Assembly (NCBI GenBank): GCA_020725545.1
Contig: DYEV01000019.1
Coordinates: 1 to 64,000, forward strand
DNA length: 64,000 nt
Source of the DNA: Desulfobacca sp.
GTDB lineage: Bacteria; Desulfobacterota; Desulfobaccia; Desulfobaccales; Desulfobaccaceae
Direction: 5' to 3'
The translations under genes were made by a program, and so were the position numbers. The notes beneath the pieces are model-generated. The model saw nothing but the letters and a program-made list of their open reading frames with translations, had not been told where the DNA came from and searched no databases. Shown here piece after piece: positions 54,226-63,192 of the stretch; within the stretch, counting starts at the first letter, position 1; each line of letters starts with the position of its first letter.

Positions 54226-56139
54226 TCATGAGGTCGCCTCCTCTTCCCTGTTCCCAACTGCCTCTGTACTGACCTTGGCGGCAGGGATTGGTGTTGCTGG
54301 GGAGGCGGGAGGAGTTCCGTGCAAGACCGCCAGTAGCCTCTCCGCCACTACCCGGGGAAGTCCCGCCTCCCGGCGGAGTTCTGCCACCGACGCCTGTTTG
54401 AGGGCCTCAAAATCAGGAAAATGGCGAAAAAGGTTGCGGCGCCGTTGCGGGCCCAAACCCGGTATGTGATTCAGGATGGAATCCATGGCAGCCTGCCGGG
54501 CCTTTTGGCGGTGGAAACCAACGGCAAGCCGATGGGCTTCATCCCGCAGGCGCATGAGGAGCAGCAGCGCCGGAGAATTGTTGGGGAAAAAGAGCGGATT
54601 TTTTCGACCTGGCAGATAGAGACGATCCCGCACGGACTTGCCGCCGGTCAGGGTGCCGGCCTTGGCCAGCCCGATGACGGGGAGCCGACCGCCCAGACCC
54701 AGTTCCCGAAGGGCTGCACTAGCCGCCGCCACCTGGCCCAAACCGCCGTCCACCACCAAGAGATCGGGGACCTCGTTTTCCGGCTTGCCGAACTGCCGGC
54801 GGATCACCTCCGCCAACATGGCCGGGTCGTTGGGGCCCGCCACCTCCTTTATACGGAAGCGGCGGTATGCGGCTTTGTCCGGCTGGCCGTCCTGGAACAC
54901 AGCCAGGGAGCCGACCGGTTGTTGGCCCTGCAGGTTGGAAATATCCAGACAGACCAGTCGCCGGGGTGGGGCTGGCAGATGCAGCCGTTCCTGGAGTTCC
55001 GCCAGCGGATCTTGCTGGGGCCCCAGACTGAGGTGGCGCTGCAGCGCCGCTTGGGCATTGTCAGCGGCCATCTGCAGAAGCTGCCGCCGGGCTCCCTGGC
55101 GGGGATTGATCATCTGCACCGGCCCGCCTCTCTGCTCCGCCAGCAATGCCAGGAAGGCCTCCTGACCGGCCAAGGTCTGAGGGAGGACAATTTCTGCGGG
55201 CACAAAACGGGGCGGGCTATAGTATTGCTTCAGAAAGGCCTCCAACAGTTCGGCATCATCGTCGTGGGCCTGGGCAAAATAGTACGGCAGACTCCCGGTG
55301 ACCCGGCCCCCCCGCACTGCCAAGACCAGGACCAGAGCCCCCTCCCCTTCCCGGGCCAGACCCAGGACATCCTGATCTTTAAATATCGGCGTCTGGGAGA
55401 CCTGCTGGGCCTGGGCCCGCTCCAGGAGGGCCAATCGGTCCCGGAGGACGGCCGCTTCTTCAAAGCGCAGCTCGGCCGCAGCTTGGTGCATCTGGGCGGT
55501 TAATTCCTGCCGCAGCTGCTTCCCCCGCCCTTGCAGAAACCAGACCGCTTCCTGCGCGGCCCGGCGATAGTCCGCCAAGGACACCAAGCCGCAACACGGA
55601 CCAAGACATTGGCCGATCTGGTAATTCAAGCAGGGACGGGACCTTTTGGGCACGCCCCGATCACGGCAGCTGCGCAAGCGAAAGACTCGCTTCATGAATT
55701 TGACCAGCTCCCGCACCGCCGCCCCTGAGGTATAGGGACCGAAATAACGGGCCCCATCCGGAGCAAAACGCCGCACCAGGGCCAGCCTGGGTACCGGTTC
55801 ATTGAGGTCCAGCCGCAGACAGAGGAAATTTTTGTCGTCCCGCAGATTGATATTGTAACGCGGTCGATGTTCTTTAATGAGGTTGCGTTCCAGAATAAGG
55901 GCCTCCCGCTCCGAGGTCGTCACCAAAAAATCCACCTGGCGCAGCCGCTGCACCAGGATGGCGGTACGGGGGCCGGGCTGATCCCGCAGGTAGGAAGCCA
56001 CCCGGTTCTTCAAATTGACGGCCTTGCCCACATAGAGGATCTCCCCTTTGGCATCCTTGAACAGATAGACGCCAGGACCGGCGGGAATATGGGGCAAGGC
56101 TGCCGTTAAGGCCGGGGATACACTTTTATCGCTGGTCAT
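54226..56139 (-). CDS. uvrC: Excinuclease ABC subunit C
   Basis: Makes both incisions in nucleotide excision repair; 637 aa. The GIY-YIG nuclease is at the N-terminus (GPGVYLFKDAKGEILYVGKA). The CLNYQIGQCLGPCCG cysteine segment, a UVR domain, the RNase-H-like UvrC domain (LVCLDISNLQGQQPVGSLAV) and the C-terminal helix-hairpin-helix (NHIPGLGPQRRRNLFRHF) follow. Leftward, monocistronic. The 56140-56498 gap on its upstream side shows no gene. Confidence 0.97.
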   Translation of the reverse strand: MTSDKSVSPALTAALPHIPAGPGVYLFKDAKGEILYVGKAVNLKNRVASYLRDQPGPRTAILVQRLRQVDFLVTTSEREALILERNLIKEHRPRYNINLRDDKNFLCLRLDLNEPVPRLALVRRFAPDGARYFGPYTSGAAVRELVKFMKRVFRLRSCRDRGVPKRSRPCLNYQIGQCLGPCCGLVSLADYRRAAQEAVWFLQGRGKQLRQELTAQMHQAAAELRFEEAAVLRDRLALLERAQAQQVSQTPIFKDQDVLGLAREGEGALVLVLAVRGGRVTGSLPYYFAQAHDDDAELLEAFLKQYYSPPRFVPAEIVLPQTLAGQEAFLALLAEQRGGPVQMINPRQGARRQLLQMAADNAQAALQRHLSLGPQQDPLAELQERLHLPAPPRRLVCLDISNLQGQQPVGSLAVFQDGQPDKAAYRRFRIKEVAGPNDPAMLAEVIRRQFGKPENEVPDLLVVDGGLGQVAAASAALRELGLGGRLPVIGLAKAGTLTGGKSVRDRLYLPGRKNPLFFPNNSPALLLLMRLRDEAHRLAVGFHRQKARQAAMDSILNHIPGLGPQRRRNLFRHFPDFEALKQASVAELRREAGLPRVVAERLLAVLHGTPPASPATPIPAAKVSTEAVGNREEEATS

Positions 56140-56498
56140 GGCAGTGGCAGTTACTCAAAGTGAACACATCTCTTATCTTCCGTGGGGCAGGCCTCCGTGC
56201 CCGCTCAGGTCTGCTCACGGCGGTCAGCCTGAAACATATAAGTACCTCTGAGTTTTTTAGAGAGCGTTTGTCATGGAGATCAGGAGTGACCGGCAGGGTC
56301 TTTGCAGTTGGCACGGATCGCTAAGAATTTATCTCCTGAATCGAATTATTCTCTTATTGCTAAAATCTCCCTGCAAGGACTGGTTTTTCTCACAGCGTTG
56401 CCTCATAATAGAATGAGGCGGCAAAGCGCGCCGGTCCACGCTGCCCTTTTATTGTACATCAAAACGATCAGAGAAAGAGGAAAAAGGCGCAGGAGGGG

Positions 56499-57377
56499 AT
56501 GATGATCAGTCGTCGGACTTTTTTACAACAGGTTGGGGCCAGCATGGCCGCCGGCGCCCTGGGATGGACGTTTGGCGCCCACCCCCTGTGGGCCCGGCCT
56601 GCGCCCTGCGGCCCTGATCGTCCGGTGCGGGTGGCTCTGTTGGCCGACGCCCATCTGTCTGGGGGTTCCAAGGGAAAAGCAGCCGAAGAGAGTCTCCTGG
56701 CAGCAGTGGCTGACATCAACAGCAGGCAGCCGCCTGCAGACCTGGTGTTTTATCTGGGCGACCTGACCGACGCCTGCGATCTGCAGGCCCTGGCGTTGGG
56801 TCAGGAGATTCTCGCCACCCTGTCTGCCCCCTGTTGGCTGATCCCCGGCGACCACGATCCCATGCCGTTCCCGCCCGACTGCCATGGTGGGCTCTTTTCG
56901 TTCACCTGGCGGGGCGTCCACTTCTGCGGCCTGGATACCCGCTTTGCCCAGGCGTCGCAGTTCGACCCCCTTTTTCGCTTGCAGCCGCAGACTCTTCGCT
57001 GGCTGGCCGGCGCAATCAAACGCTTGCCACTCGAAACCCCTTTGCTCATCCTGTCGCACGCCCCCTTGTATCCCCTGTTCCAGCCCTGGCAGTGGTGGAC
57101 GGCCGGAGCGGAGTCGCTGCCGTTCCTGCTCGGGCCGCGGCCTCGGGTGCTGCTGCTGCACGGCCATGTCCACCAGCATCTCGGGGCCCAGATGGGCAAT
57201 CTCATCTTCCAGGGAGTGCGTTCCACTGCTTGGTCATTGCCGGACGTGCATATCGGCACTACCGCGGTCCGCCCGCGGCCCAATGCACCCCAGGGGCGGG
57301 CCGGCTGCGGTTGGCTCCTCCTGACCGTGGCCCGCGGGGGCGAACTGACCATGGCGGATCAATGTTGGGCAGCATAA
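56499..57377 (+). CDS. Tat-exported metallophosphoesterase
   Basis: Calcineurin-like phosphoesterase, 292 aa. A twin-arginine signal (SRRTFLQQVGAS) with the hydrophobic AAGALGWTF region gives Tat export. Metal-binding motifs: DAHLS, GDLTD, GDHD (usually GNHD/E), SHAP, HGHVH. It probably hydrolyses phosphomonoesters or diesters in the periplasm with a dinuclear metal centre loaded before export. GGAGG lies before the double ATG. Substrate unknown. Confidence 0.88.
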   Translation: MMISRRTFLQQVGASMAAGALGWTFGAHPLWARPAPCGPDRPVRVALLADAHLSGGSKGKAAEESLLAAVADINSRQPPADLVFYLGDLTDACDLQALALGQEILATLSAPCWLIPGDHDPMPFPPDCHGGLFSFTWRGVHFCGLDTRFAQASQFDPLFRLQPQTLRWLAGAIKRLPLETPLLILSHAPLYPLFQPWQWWTAGAESLPFLLGPRPRVLLLHGHVHQHLGAQMGNLIFQGVRSTAWSLPDVHIGTTAVRPRPNAPQGRAGCGWLLLTVARGGELTMADQCWAA

Positions 57378-57536
57378 TCAGGGCCAAGCCGGGACCGCTG
57401 GCCTGCTGACTTCTACTTGCCGTGGCGCAAGAAATACTATAAAATTAATTAGTTTCATAAGAAAGGACCTGCCCTCTTTTCTTGTCGCCAGGCTCCGGAT
57501 GCCTGGCCCAGACCATCTAGCACGGAAAAATGAACT

Positions 57537-57992
57537 ATGAAGGATCAAGATCGGCAGACCCGGCCGAAAAAAATTTTTACCACCTCGTGGGCGGCATTTT
57601 ATCTTTATTACGTGGCCATAGCCATCTGTTGGTTCGGGCCGCAGCTTAATCCTGAGTTTGCGGCGCGAATTCTCTTAACCCCTACCCTGGGGATGCTCCT
57701 GGGTTTGGTCCTTTTGGGCGCGGTTTTGTTTCTCAAGTTCGGTCAGCACTTCGAAATGGATGCAGAAGGAGTCCGGAGAATCCAGCGTTATCCGGCCCGG
57801 CAAGACCTGTTGCGCTGGCATGAGATCAGCAGTATATCCGTTCGGAGCGGCTTGACCCAAACCATCCTTAGGGTCGGCAATATCGTCATTCAGCCGCATA
57901 GGGGTGAAGAGATGGTCTGGTATGGGCTGGAAAGCCCAAAATTGGTGAAAACCTTGCTGGAAAGAGGTCTTAATGAGTTTACCGCCCGCTGA
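57537..57992 (+). CDS. Membrane protein with bacterial PH-like domain
   Basis: 151 aa. Two hydrophobic helices (residues ~16-34 and ~45-68) followed by a small beta-rich domain (DAEGVRRIQ, WHEISSISVRSG, TILRVGNIVIQP) of the bacterial pleckstrin-homology kind. Function unknown. Its last 20 nt overlap the start of the Yip1-like gene, so the two are co-translated. Confidence 0.6.
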   Translation: MKDQDRQTRPKKIFTTSWAAFYLYYVAIAICWFGPQLNPEFAARILLTPTLGMLLGLVLLGAVLFLKFGQHFEMDAEGVRRIQRYPARQDLLRWHEISSISVRSGLTQTILRVGNIVIQPHRGEEMVWYGLESPKLVKTLLERGLNEFTAR

Positions 57993-58671
57993 CTGGGTCT
58001 TTGAGATGCCTTTGACAGACAGCGAGGCCCTGGTCTCGCCAGTCCCCTGGGAAGATGGCCAAAAAGCCAGCCTGCCGGCGCTGCTGGCAACCTTGGGACA
58101 GATTCTGGCCTCCCCCCGGCGTTTTTTTGCCTCCCTGCCGCATACCGCCGGTTTGGCAGAACCTTTGGGATTTGTCCTCTTGGTGGGAACGACCGGGCTT
58201 TTGAGCCTGTTTCTTTGGCAGTCAGTCCTGGAAGGCACAATTACGGGGCCTCTCCCGGAAGGATTCGTTGCCGCCTATCTGTCCCCCTTGCAAGACGACC
58301 CACGCCTGGTCTTCGGCTTGGTGCTCATAATCCCCTTCTATGTGGCTCTCTCCCAGTTTATTCTGAGCATCTTCCTCTTTGGGGCGCTCCGTCTGGTGGG
58401 GCCGGCGGCAACGTCGTTTGCGGCGGTGTTTCGGGTGGTGGCTTATGCCCAAGCTCCGGCTGTTTTGTGCCTGGTGCCCTGGGTGGGCGGGTTGGTGGCG
58501 CGTTTATGGCACCTCGTTCTCTTAGTCCTCGGGTTGTCCCAATCCCTGCGGCTTTCCACAGGGAAAGCCCTCTTTTCTCTCTTGTTAGCGGTCTTGTTCC
58601 TGTTCCTGACTTTTTTCCTACTCATGCTGCTGTTGGGCCTTTTGGGCCTCTGGCGTTTCCTGTGGAGCTGA
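57973..58671 (+). CDS. Yip1-domain membrane protein
   Basis: 232 aa, five or so membrane helices. The SPRRFFASLPHTAG entry motif and the first helix (LGFVLLVGTTGLLSLFLWQ), then RVVAYAQAPAVLCLVPWVGG, are typical Yip1-family signatures. Role in bacteria undefined. AGAGGT lies before the ATG. Its 3' end overlaps the convergent lapA-like gene by 54 bp. Confidence 0.82.
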   Translation: MSLPPADWVFEMPLTDSEALVSPVPWEDGQKASLPALLATLGQILASPRRFFASLPHTAGLAEPLGFVLLVGTTGLLSLFLWQSVLEGTITGPLPEGFVAAYLSPLQDDPRLVFGLVLIIPFYVALSQFILSIFLFGALRLVGPAATSFAAVFRVVAYAQAPAVLCLVPWVGGLVARLWHLVLLVLGLSQSLRLSTGKALFSLLLAVLFLFLTFFLLMLLLGLLGLWRFLWS

Positions 58672-58896
58672 TGAAGCTGCTGCCAGGCGGGCGCGCCGCC
58701 GGAACCAGGCCAGGCAGATCAGGCTGCCGCTGAGGAAGCCGAGCACGAAACAGATAAGAATGATCAGAGAGTTGCTGAGGGTGCCGATTTCTTTCCCGAA
58801 TATCTTAATAACAGGTGCCGGCACCCAGTTTTCATAAAGAAAAATTGCTACAATGGCCCCAAGGAAAAGGAATACAACGCTCTTGACTTTGCCCAT
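58618..58896 (-). CDS. lapA: LapA-domain (DUF1049) small membrane protein
   Basis: 92 aa. Two helices (KSVVFLFLGAIVAIFLYE and SLIILICFVLGFLSGSLICL) and a basic then Gln-rich tail, as in LapA (YciS), which helps regulate lipopolysaccharide assembly. GGAGA precedes the ATG at 58896. Last gene of the leftward galT-glgA-kinase-receiver group; overlaps the convergent Yip1-like gene by 54 bp at its 3' end. Confidence 0.8.
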   Translation of the reverse strand: MGKVKSVVFLFLGAIVAIFLYENWVPAPVIKIFGKEIGTLSNSLIILICFVLGFLSGSLICLAWFRRRARLAAASSAPQETPEAQKAQQQHE

Positions 58897-58933
58897 GAAT
58901 ATCTCCTCTGTGGCCGTATGCCAGCCTGACACC

Positions 58934-59287
58934 TTAATTTTTCAGATGTCTTCGCACCGCCGCTTTTAAGTCTTCCAAGTCAGATGATTTTACCAGATAC
59001 TCTTCGGAAGCCCAGGTGCCGAAATCCTGCTTGTACTCGCTATAGGCTGAACTCAGGAGCACCGGCAGATCAGGATATTTCTCCTTGATCTGCCGTAGTA
59101 CCTCAATGCCGCTCATCTCAGGCATTTTGATGTCCAAGATGACGAGATCCAGGGGTTCGCGAGAGACTATCTCCAGAGCTTCTTTGCCGTTGGAGGCGGT
59201 AATTACATCATAGCCTTCTTCTTTTAATTCCTCGCTGTACAATAAGCGGATACTCATTTCATCATCCGCCACAAGAATTTTTTTCAT
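58934..59287 (-). CDS. Single-domain response regulator (receiver only)
   Basis: 117 aa, a CheY-like receiver with no output domain. Acidic pocket ADDE near residue 8, phospho-acceptor Asp in VILDIKMPEM (about residue 53), the conserved Thr/Ser position (LLSSAYS) and Lys (YLVKSSD). It probably relays phosphate from the GAF histidine kinase encoded 16 nt upstream to a further protein, or acts by protein contact. Confidence 0.92.
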   Translation of the reverse strand: MKKILVADDEMSIRLLYSEELKEEGYDVITASNGKEALEIVSREPLDLVILDIKMPEMSGIEVLRQIKEKYPDLPVLLSSAYSEYKQDFGTWASEEYLVKSSDLEDLKAAVRRHLKN

Positions 59288-59303
59288 GCATAACCTCCTC
59301 TCC

Positions 59304-61682
59304 CTAAACCTCTTCTAAGCTTGTGGTCCCAGACGTAGAATTTTTCAGCGGCAGCAGACAGTATTTGGCAATGGGCAGCGTTACGGTGAAGGTGATGCCT
59401 TTGCCCAACTCATTATTGATTTCGATATCGCCATAATGACGGGAAACGATCCGTTGGGCGATGGACAAGCCCAAACCAGTGCCCTGTTCTTTGGTAGTAA
59501 AAAAGGGGTTAAAGATATTATAAACCAATTCCGGGGCTATGCCACCGCCGGTATCGGAGACGGCGATGGCGGCATACAACCCATCTTTCTTTTCCAAGGG
59601 GAAGGTGCGAATCGTCAGGGTACCGCCATTCTCCATGGCCTGCTGAGCATTCTGGAAGATATTATAAAAAACCAGCTTGATCTGCCGTTCATCACAGTAG
59701 ACCGGCGGCAGGTCGGCATATTCTTTTACCACCTGGATGTTGTATTTTTCCAGGTCACGATGGATCAGGGTCAGGGCATCCTCCACCAAGCCGTTGATTT
59801 CGTGCTCTCTGAAGTATCCCAGGGAATCGCCGGTATAATCGAACATCTGGCGGAGGATTTTTTCCAGGCGGCCCACTTCATCGACGATGACATCCACATA
59901 TTTTTTTAACTCATGCCACTTGAGCTCTTCCCCCGCCTTTACCTGTTTACTGATCCGACGGGCAAAGCCGCCGATGGAGACCAAGGGATTGCGGATCTCA
60001 TGAGCCAAGCCTTCGGCCATGGAACTCATGGCCGCCAGCCGGTCCGATTCCAGCATGCGCTCGCGGATCAGGGTCAATTCCTTGCTGCTGGCCTCAATGG
60101 TTTCCACGAGCCGGGAATTCTCAATGGCCAGCGCCGCTTGGTTGGCAAACATCGTCAGAAAATGCATATCTTCCTCATCCAAGGGGCGCTGGGTGAAGTG
60201 ATTGTCAATGACAATTACCCCGGTGGCTTCTTCCTTGGCCAACAATGGCACAGCAATAAATTCCTGTCCGGATAATTGTTCCCGGATCTGCTGATTAACC
60301 TGGGGATGCTGGTCGGCTCGCATGATGTGGAAAGGTTTGCGGAAGAGAACACTTTGAGCCAAAATCCCCTGATCGGGGCGCAGGGGTACCTCGATGGGGT
60401 GGGGTCCCACGGGCGTCGCTTCCTCAGGATTGCCCAGATCAGCCAGCAACGCCTGGCGTAACGGCAGGGTCGAGGCTGCTGATGGTTGATAGGCATGGCG
60501 GCTTTCCACCAAAAGCTGCCGGCGTTTATCCACCAGAAAGATGATCGCCCGATCATAGTCCATGGCGTTCTTAAAGGTCAGGGCTCGGACCAGGATGGTG
60601 AGGATTTTGTCCATCTCGATGGTGGTCATCAGCACCGCCGAGATGTCATGCAACACCGTCAGGATATTCACCATCCGGGCGTTCTTCGCGGCCAGGGCCT
60701 CGATCTGTTGAAAGGCCAGGGCGTTTTCAATACTGCTGGTGGCCATCCCGGCCAAGGTTTGTAGCAATTGAATGTTTTCCTGATCAAACTGCTGGAAGGA
60801 ATGATTGGCGCCCATCTTATCATAGAGACAGAGCATGCCTTTCAGATGACCCTTTAAATTCAGGGGAATACCGGCGAAATAATGCTTTTCACCCTGGGAG
60901 TTGGTGAGCTCTGAAGTTATTGACGGCAATTCGCCTGTCAGCAGTGGTTTTTCACAGAAAAGGGTGCCCACCGGCGGCACATCGCGAGGGACAATGCCGT
61001 ATTCCGAGCTGACATGGATCTGCTGCGAGACCTCATCGACAATGCGCAGCGAAGCTCCCCGGGCGTTGAGGACCTTGGCGCTGATGCTGACCACCTGCTC
61101 CAAGAGCACCGGAAGTTCCCGGGTGGCACCAGTGGCCTTGGCTATTTCATAAAGAACCGCCAATTCGGCGATGCGTTTCTTAGCCTCTTCATGCAAGAGG
61201 GCCTGTCGGATATTACCGGCCAACATGCGACAGGCAATGAGAATGGTCTCTTTTTCAACGGGCAGGAACTCTCGGCTGACTCGACTGATGAACAACAGGA
61301 CCCCATACAGGAAGTTGTCGTCAGCCACAGGAAAACAGGCCAAGGTTTGCACGTTCGGGACGAGAGCAAGCAAGGGTTGATTCTCAGGCTGCACCGGCAG
61401 CTGAGACATCTGCAGGATGAGGGGCGTCCGCTGTTGGGCGGTCTGCCCCACAATCCCCTCCCCTAGGGCAAATTCCAGGCGGGGCCGCAACACACTCTTG
61501 CGACTGTCAGCGTTCAGGAAAAGGCGGGAGCGGTTTTTATCCAAGCCAAAAAAGAGGACCTGGTCGACATTGAAGTTGCGGGCTACCAGATAAACAAAGT
61601 TAGCCAGCCGTTCTTCATAAGAGACCGTGGAGGTAAACAGGTCAATCAGATTTGTCAGAAACGTTAACCGATTAAGAGGCAT
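59304..61682 (-). CDS. Cytoplasmic multi-GAF sensor histidine kinase
   Basis: 792 aa, no membrane helix. About three GAF-type domains (~20-165, ~185-335, ~370-530), then a HisKA domain with the phospho-acceptor His561 in AHEIRNPL. The HATPase domain follows (YNIFQNAQQAME, DTGGGIAPELV, GTGLGLSIA). The GAF domains probably sense a small ligand or redox state. I chose the ATG at 61682, which overlaps the end of glgA by 11 nt; the longer frame runs inside glgA. The partner receiver follows directly. Confidence 0.92.
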   Translation of the reverse strand: MPLNRLTFLTNLIDLFTSTVSYEERLANFVYLVARNFNVDQVLFFGLDKNRSRLFLNADSRKSVLRPRLEFALGEGIVGQTAQQRTPLILQMSQLPVQPENQPLLALVPNVQTLACFPVADDNFLYGVLLFISRVSREFLPVEKETILIACRMLAGNIRQALLHEEAKKRIAELAVLYEIAKATGATRELPVLLEQVVSISAKVLNARGASLRIVDEVSQQIHVSSEYGIVPRDVPPVGTLFCEKPLLTGELPSITSELTNSQGEKHYFAGIPLNLKGHLKGMLCLYDKMGANHSFQQFDQENIQLLQTLAGMATSSIENALAFQQIEALAAKNARMVNILTVLHDISAVLMTTIEMDKILTILVRALTFKNAMDYDRAIIFLVDKRRQLLVESRHAYQPSAASTLPLRQALLADLGNPEEATPVGPHPIEVPLRPDQGILAQSVLFRKPFHIMRADQHPQVNQQIREQLSGQEFIAVPLLAKEEATGVIVIDNHFTQRPLDEEDMHFLTMFANQAALAIENSRLVETIEASSKELTLIRERMLESDRLAAMSSMAEGLAHEIRNPLVSIGGFARRISKQVKAGEELKWHELKKYVDVIVDEVGRLEKILRQMFDYTGDSLGYFREHEINGLVEDALTLIHRDLEKYNIQVVKEYADLPPVYCDERQIKLVFYNIFQNAQQAMENGGTLTIRTFPLEKKDGLYAAIAVSDTGGGIAPELVYNIFNPFFTTKEQGTGLGLSIAQRIVSRHYGDIEINNELGKGITFTVTLPIAKYCLLPLKNSTSGTTSLEEV

Positions 61683-63159
61683 GTGACGAGGCTCGCGATT
61701 CCAGGGTACGCCTTTTCTGCCTGGCCTTTTCATAGATCTCGAGATACTGGAGGGCTGCCTGGCGCCAGGAAAACTCCTGCTGCATGGCCTGCCGGCGGAG
61801 ATTAGCCCAAGCCGTCGCATCCTTATAAAGGGTCAGGGCTCGGTTCACGGCCGCCATGAGTTCATCAGCCCCAAACTTGACAAATTTAAAACCGGTGCCC
61901 TTGCCGGTGGCCGGATCGTATTCCTCAATAGTCTCACTTAAACCACCAACGGCCCGGACTACTGGGATGGTCCCATAGCGTAGACAATACAACTGATCCA
62001 GGCCACAAGGTTCATACCGGGAAGGCATCAGGAAGATGTCCGACCCGGCAATGATGCGGTGGGCCAAGGCCACCGAATAGCCGATTTCCACGCCCACGGT
62101 CTGGGGGTAACGGTTGTGCAGCTCTGTAAAGGCGTATTGGTACCGCTCCTCCCCCGTCCCCTGGAGCACAAAGCCAACGTTGGCCGCCACCAGTTGGGGC
62201 ATGATGGCATGCACCAGGTCCAAACCCTTGCGCTCATTCAAGCGGGTGGTCATTCCCACCAAAGGCTGTTGTAACGTTAGGTCCAGACCGAAATACTGGA
62301 GCAGTTCCCGTTTGCAGACCTCTTTGCCGCTGAGATCGTTGGCATCATACAACGCCGGCAGGAACTGGTCATGGGCTGGATCCCAACTATCATAATCCAC
62401 GCCGTTGAGAATGCCATATAAATCATCGGCCCGTTCTTGGAAGACACCTTCAAGGCCAAAACCGAATTCCGGCGTCAAGATTTCTTGGCGGTAGGTGCGG
62501 CTCACTGTGGTGATAATGTCGGCGGTGATGAGGCCGCCCTTTTCCAAATTAATTTTACCGTAAAACTCCAAGAGTTTAGGGGTAAAATATTCCCAGCCCA
62601 GACCGGTGAGGGCCATATCGTAATGCCAAAAAATACCTTGGTAACCCACGTTGTGGACAGTATAGACGATGGGCAGCCCCTGGCAATAAGGCGTGTTTTG
62701 ATAGAGGGTCCGCAGGTAGACCGGCACCATACCCGTCTGCCATTCATGGCAGTGGCAGACATCGAATTCCAGCTCCAGGGTCTTGAGGAGTTCGGGCACC
62801 GCCCGGCTGAAAAAGATAAAGCGCTCAGCATTGTCCTGATAGTCGCCATAGGGCGTGCCATACAAGCCCTCCCGGTCAAACAGGCTGTCCTGACCGATGA
62901 AGTAGAAATTGAGATCCGGGGTCAGCCAGGCGACATAAAGGTCAGCGGTCAGGGTTTTGATGGACAGTGGTACAGACAGCGTCCTCCCCACCGGCGCAAT
63001 TTTGAATTTGGCATCCTTGACTTGTCGATAATAGGGAATAACCACCGTGACCTGATGCCCTTCCTGGGTCAAAGCCCGGGAAAGACCATAAATCACTTCC
63101 GCCAAAGCGCCGGCCCGAGCAAACGGGTTGGCCTCCGGACTAACGATCAAAATGCGCAT
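61672..63159 (-). CDS. glgA: Glycogen/starch synthase (GT5)
   Basis: Transfers glucose from ADP-glucose (or UDP-glucose) to glycogen; 495 aa. The GT5 N-terminal donor-binding segment is SPEANPFARAGALAEVIYGL, where the usual K-T-G-G-L reads R-A-G-A-L. The TVHNVGYQG motif and the C-terminal PSRYEPCGLDQLYCLRYGT are intact. The start at 63159 has GGAAGGA upstream. Operon neighbours galT and a two-component pair suggest regulated carbon storage or surface glycan supply. Confidence 0.92.
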   Translation of the reverse strand: MRILIVSPEANPFARAGALAEVIYGLSRALTQEGHQVTVVIPYYRQVKDAKFKIAPVGRTLSVPLSIKTLTADLYVAWLTPDLNFYFIGQDSLFDREGLYGTPYGDYQDNAERFIFFSRAVPELLKTLELEFDVCHCHEWQTGMVPVYLRTLYQNTPYCQGLPIVYTVHNVGYQGIFWHYDMALTGLGWEYFTPKLLEFYGKINLEKGGLITADIITTVSRTYRQEILTPEFGFGLEGVFQERADDLYGILNGVDYDSWDPAHDQFLPALYDANDLSGKEVCKRELLQYFGLDLTLQQPLVGMTTRLNERKGLDLVHAIMPQLVAANVGFVLQGTGEERYQYAFTELHNRYPQTVGVEIGYSVALAHRIIAGSDIFLMPSRYEPCGLDQLYCLRYGTIPVVRAVGGLSETIEEYDPATGKGTGFKFVKFGADELMAAVNRALTLYKDATAWANLRRQAMQQEFSWRQAALQYLEIYEKARQKRRTLESRASSHAS

Positions 63160-63192
63160 AGTCATTCCTTCCCTACCGAAAGGACCTGAGTG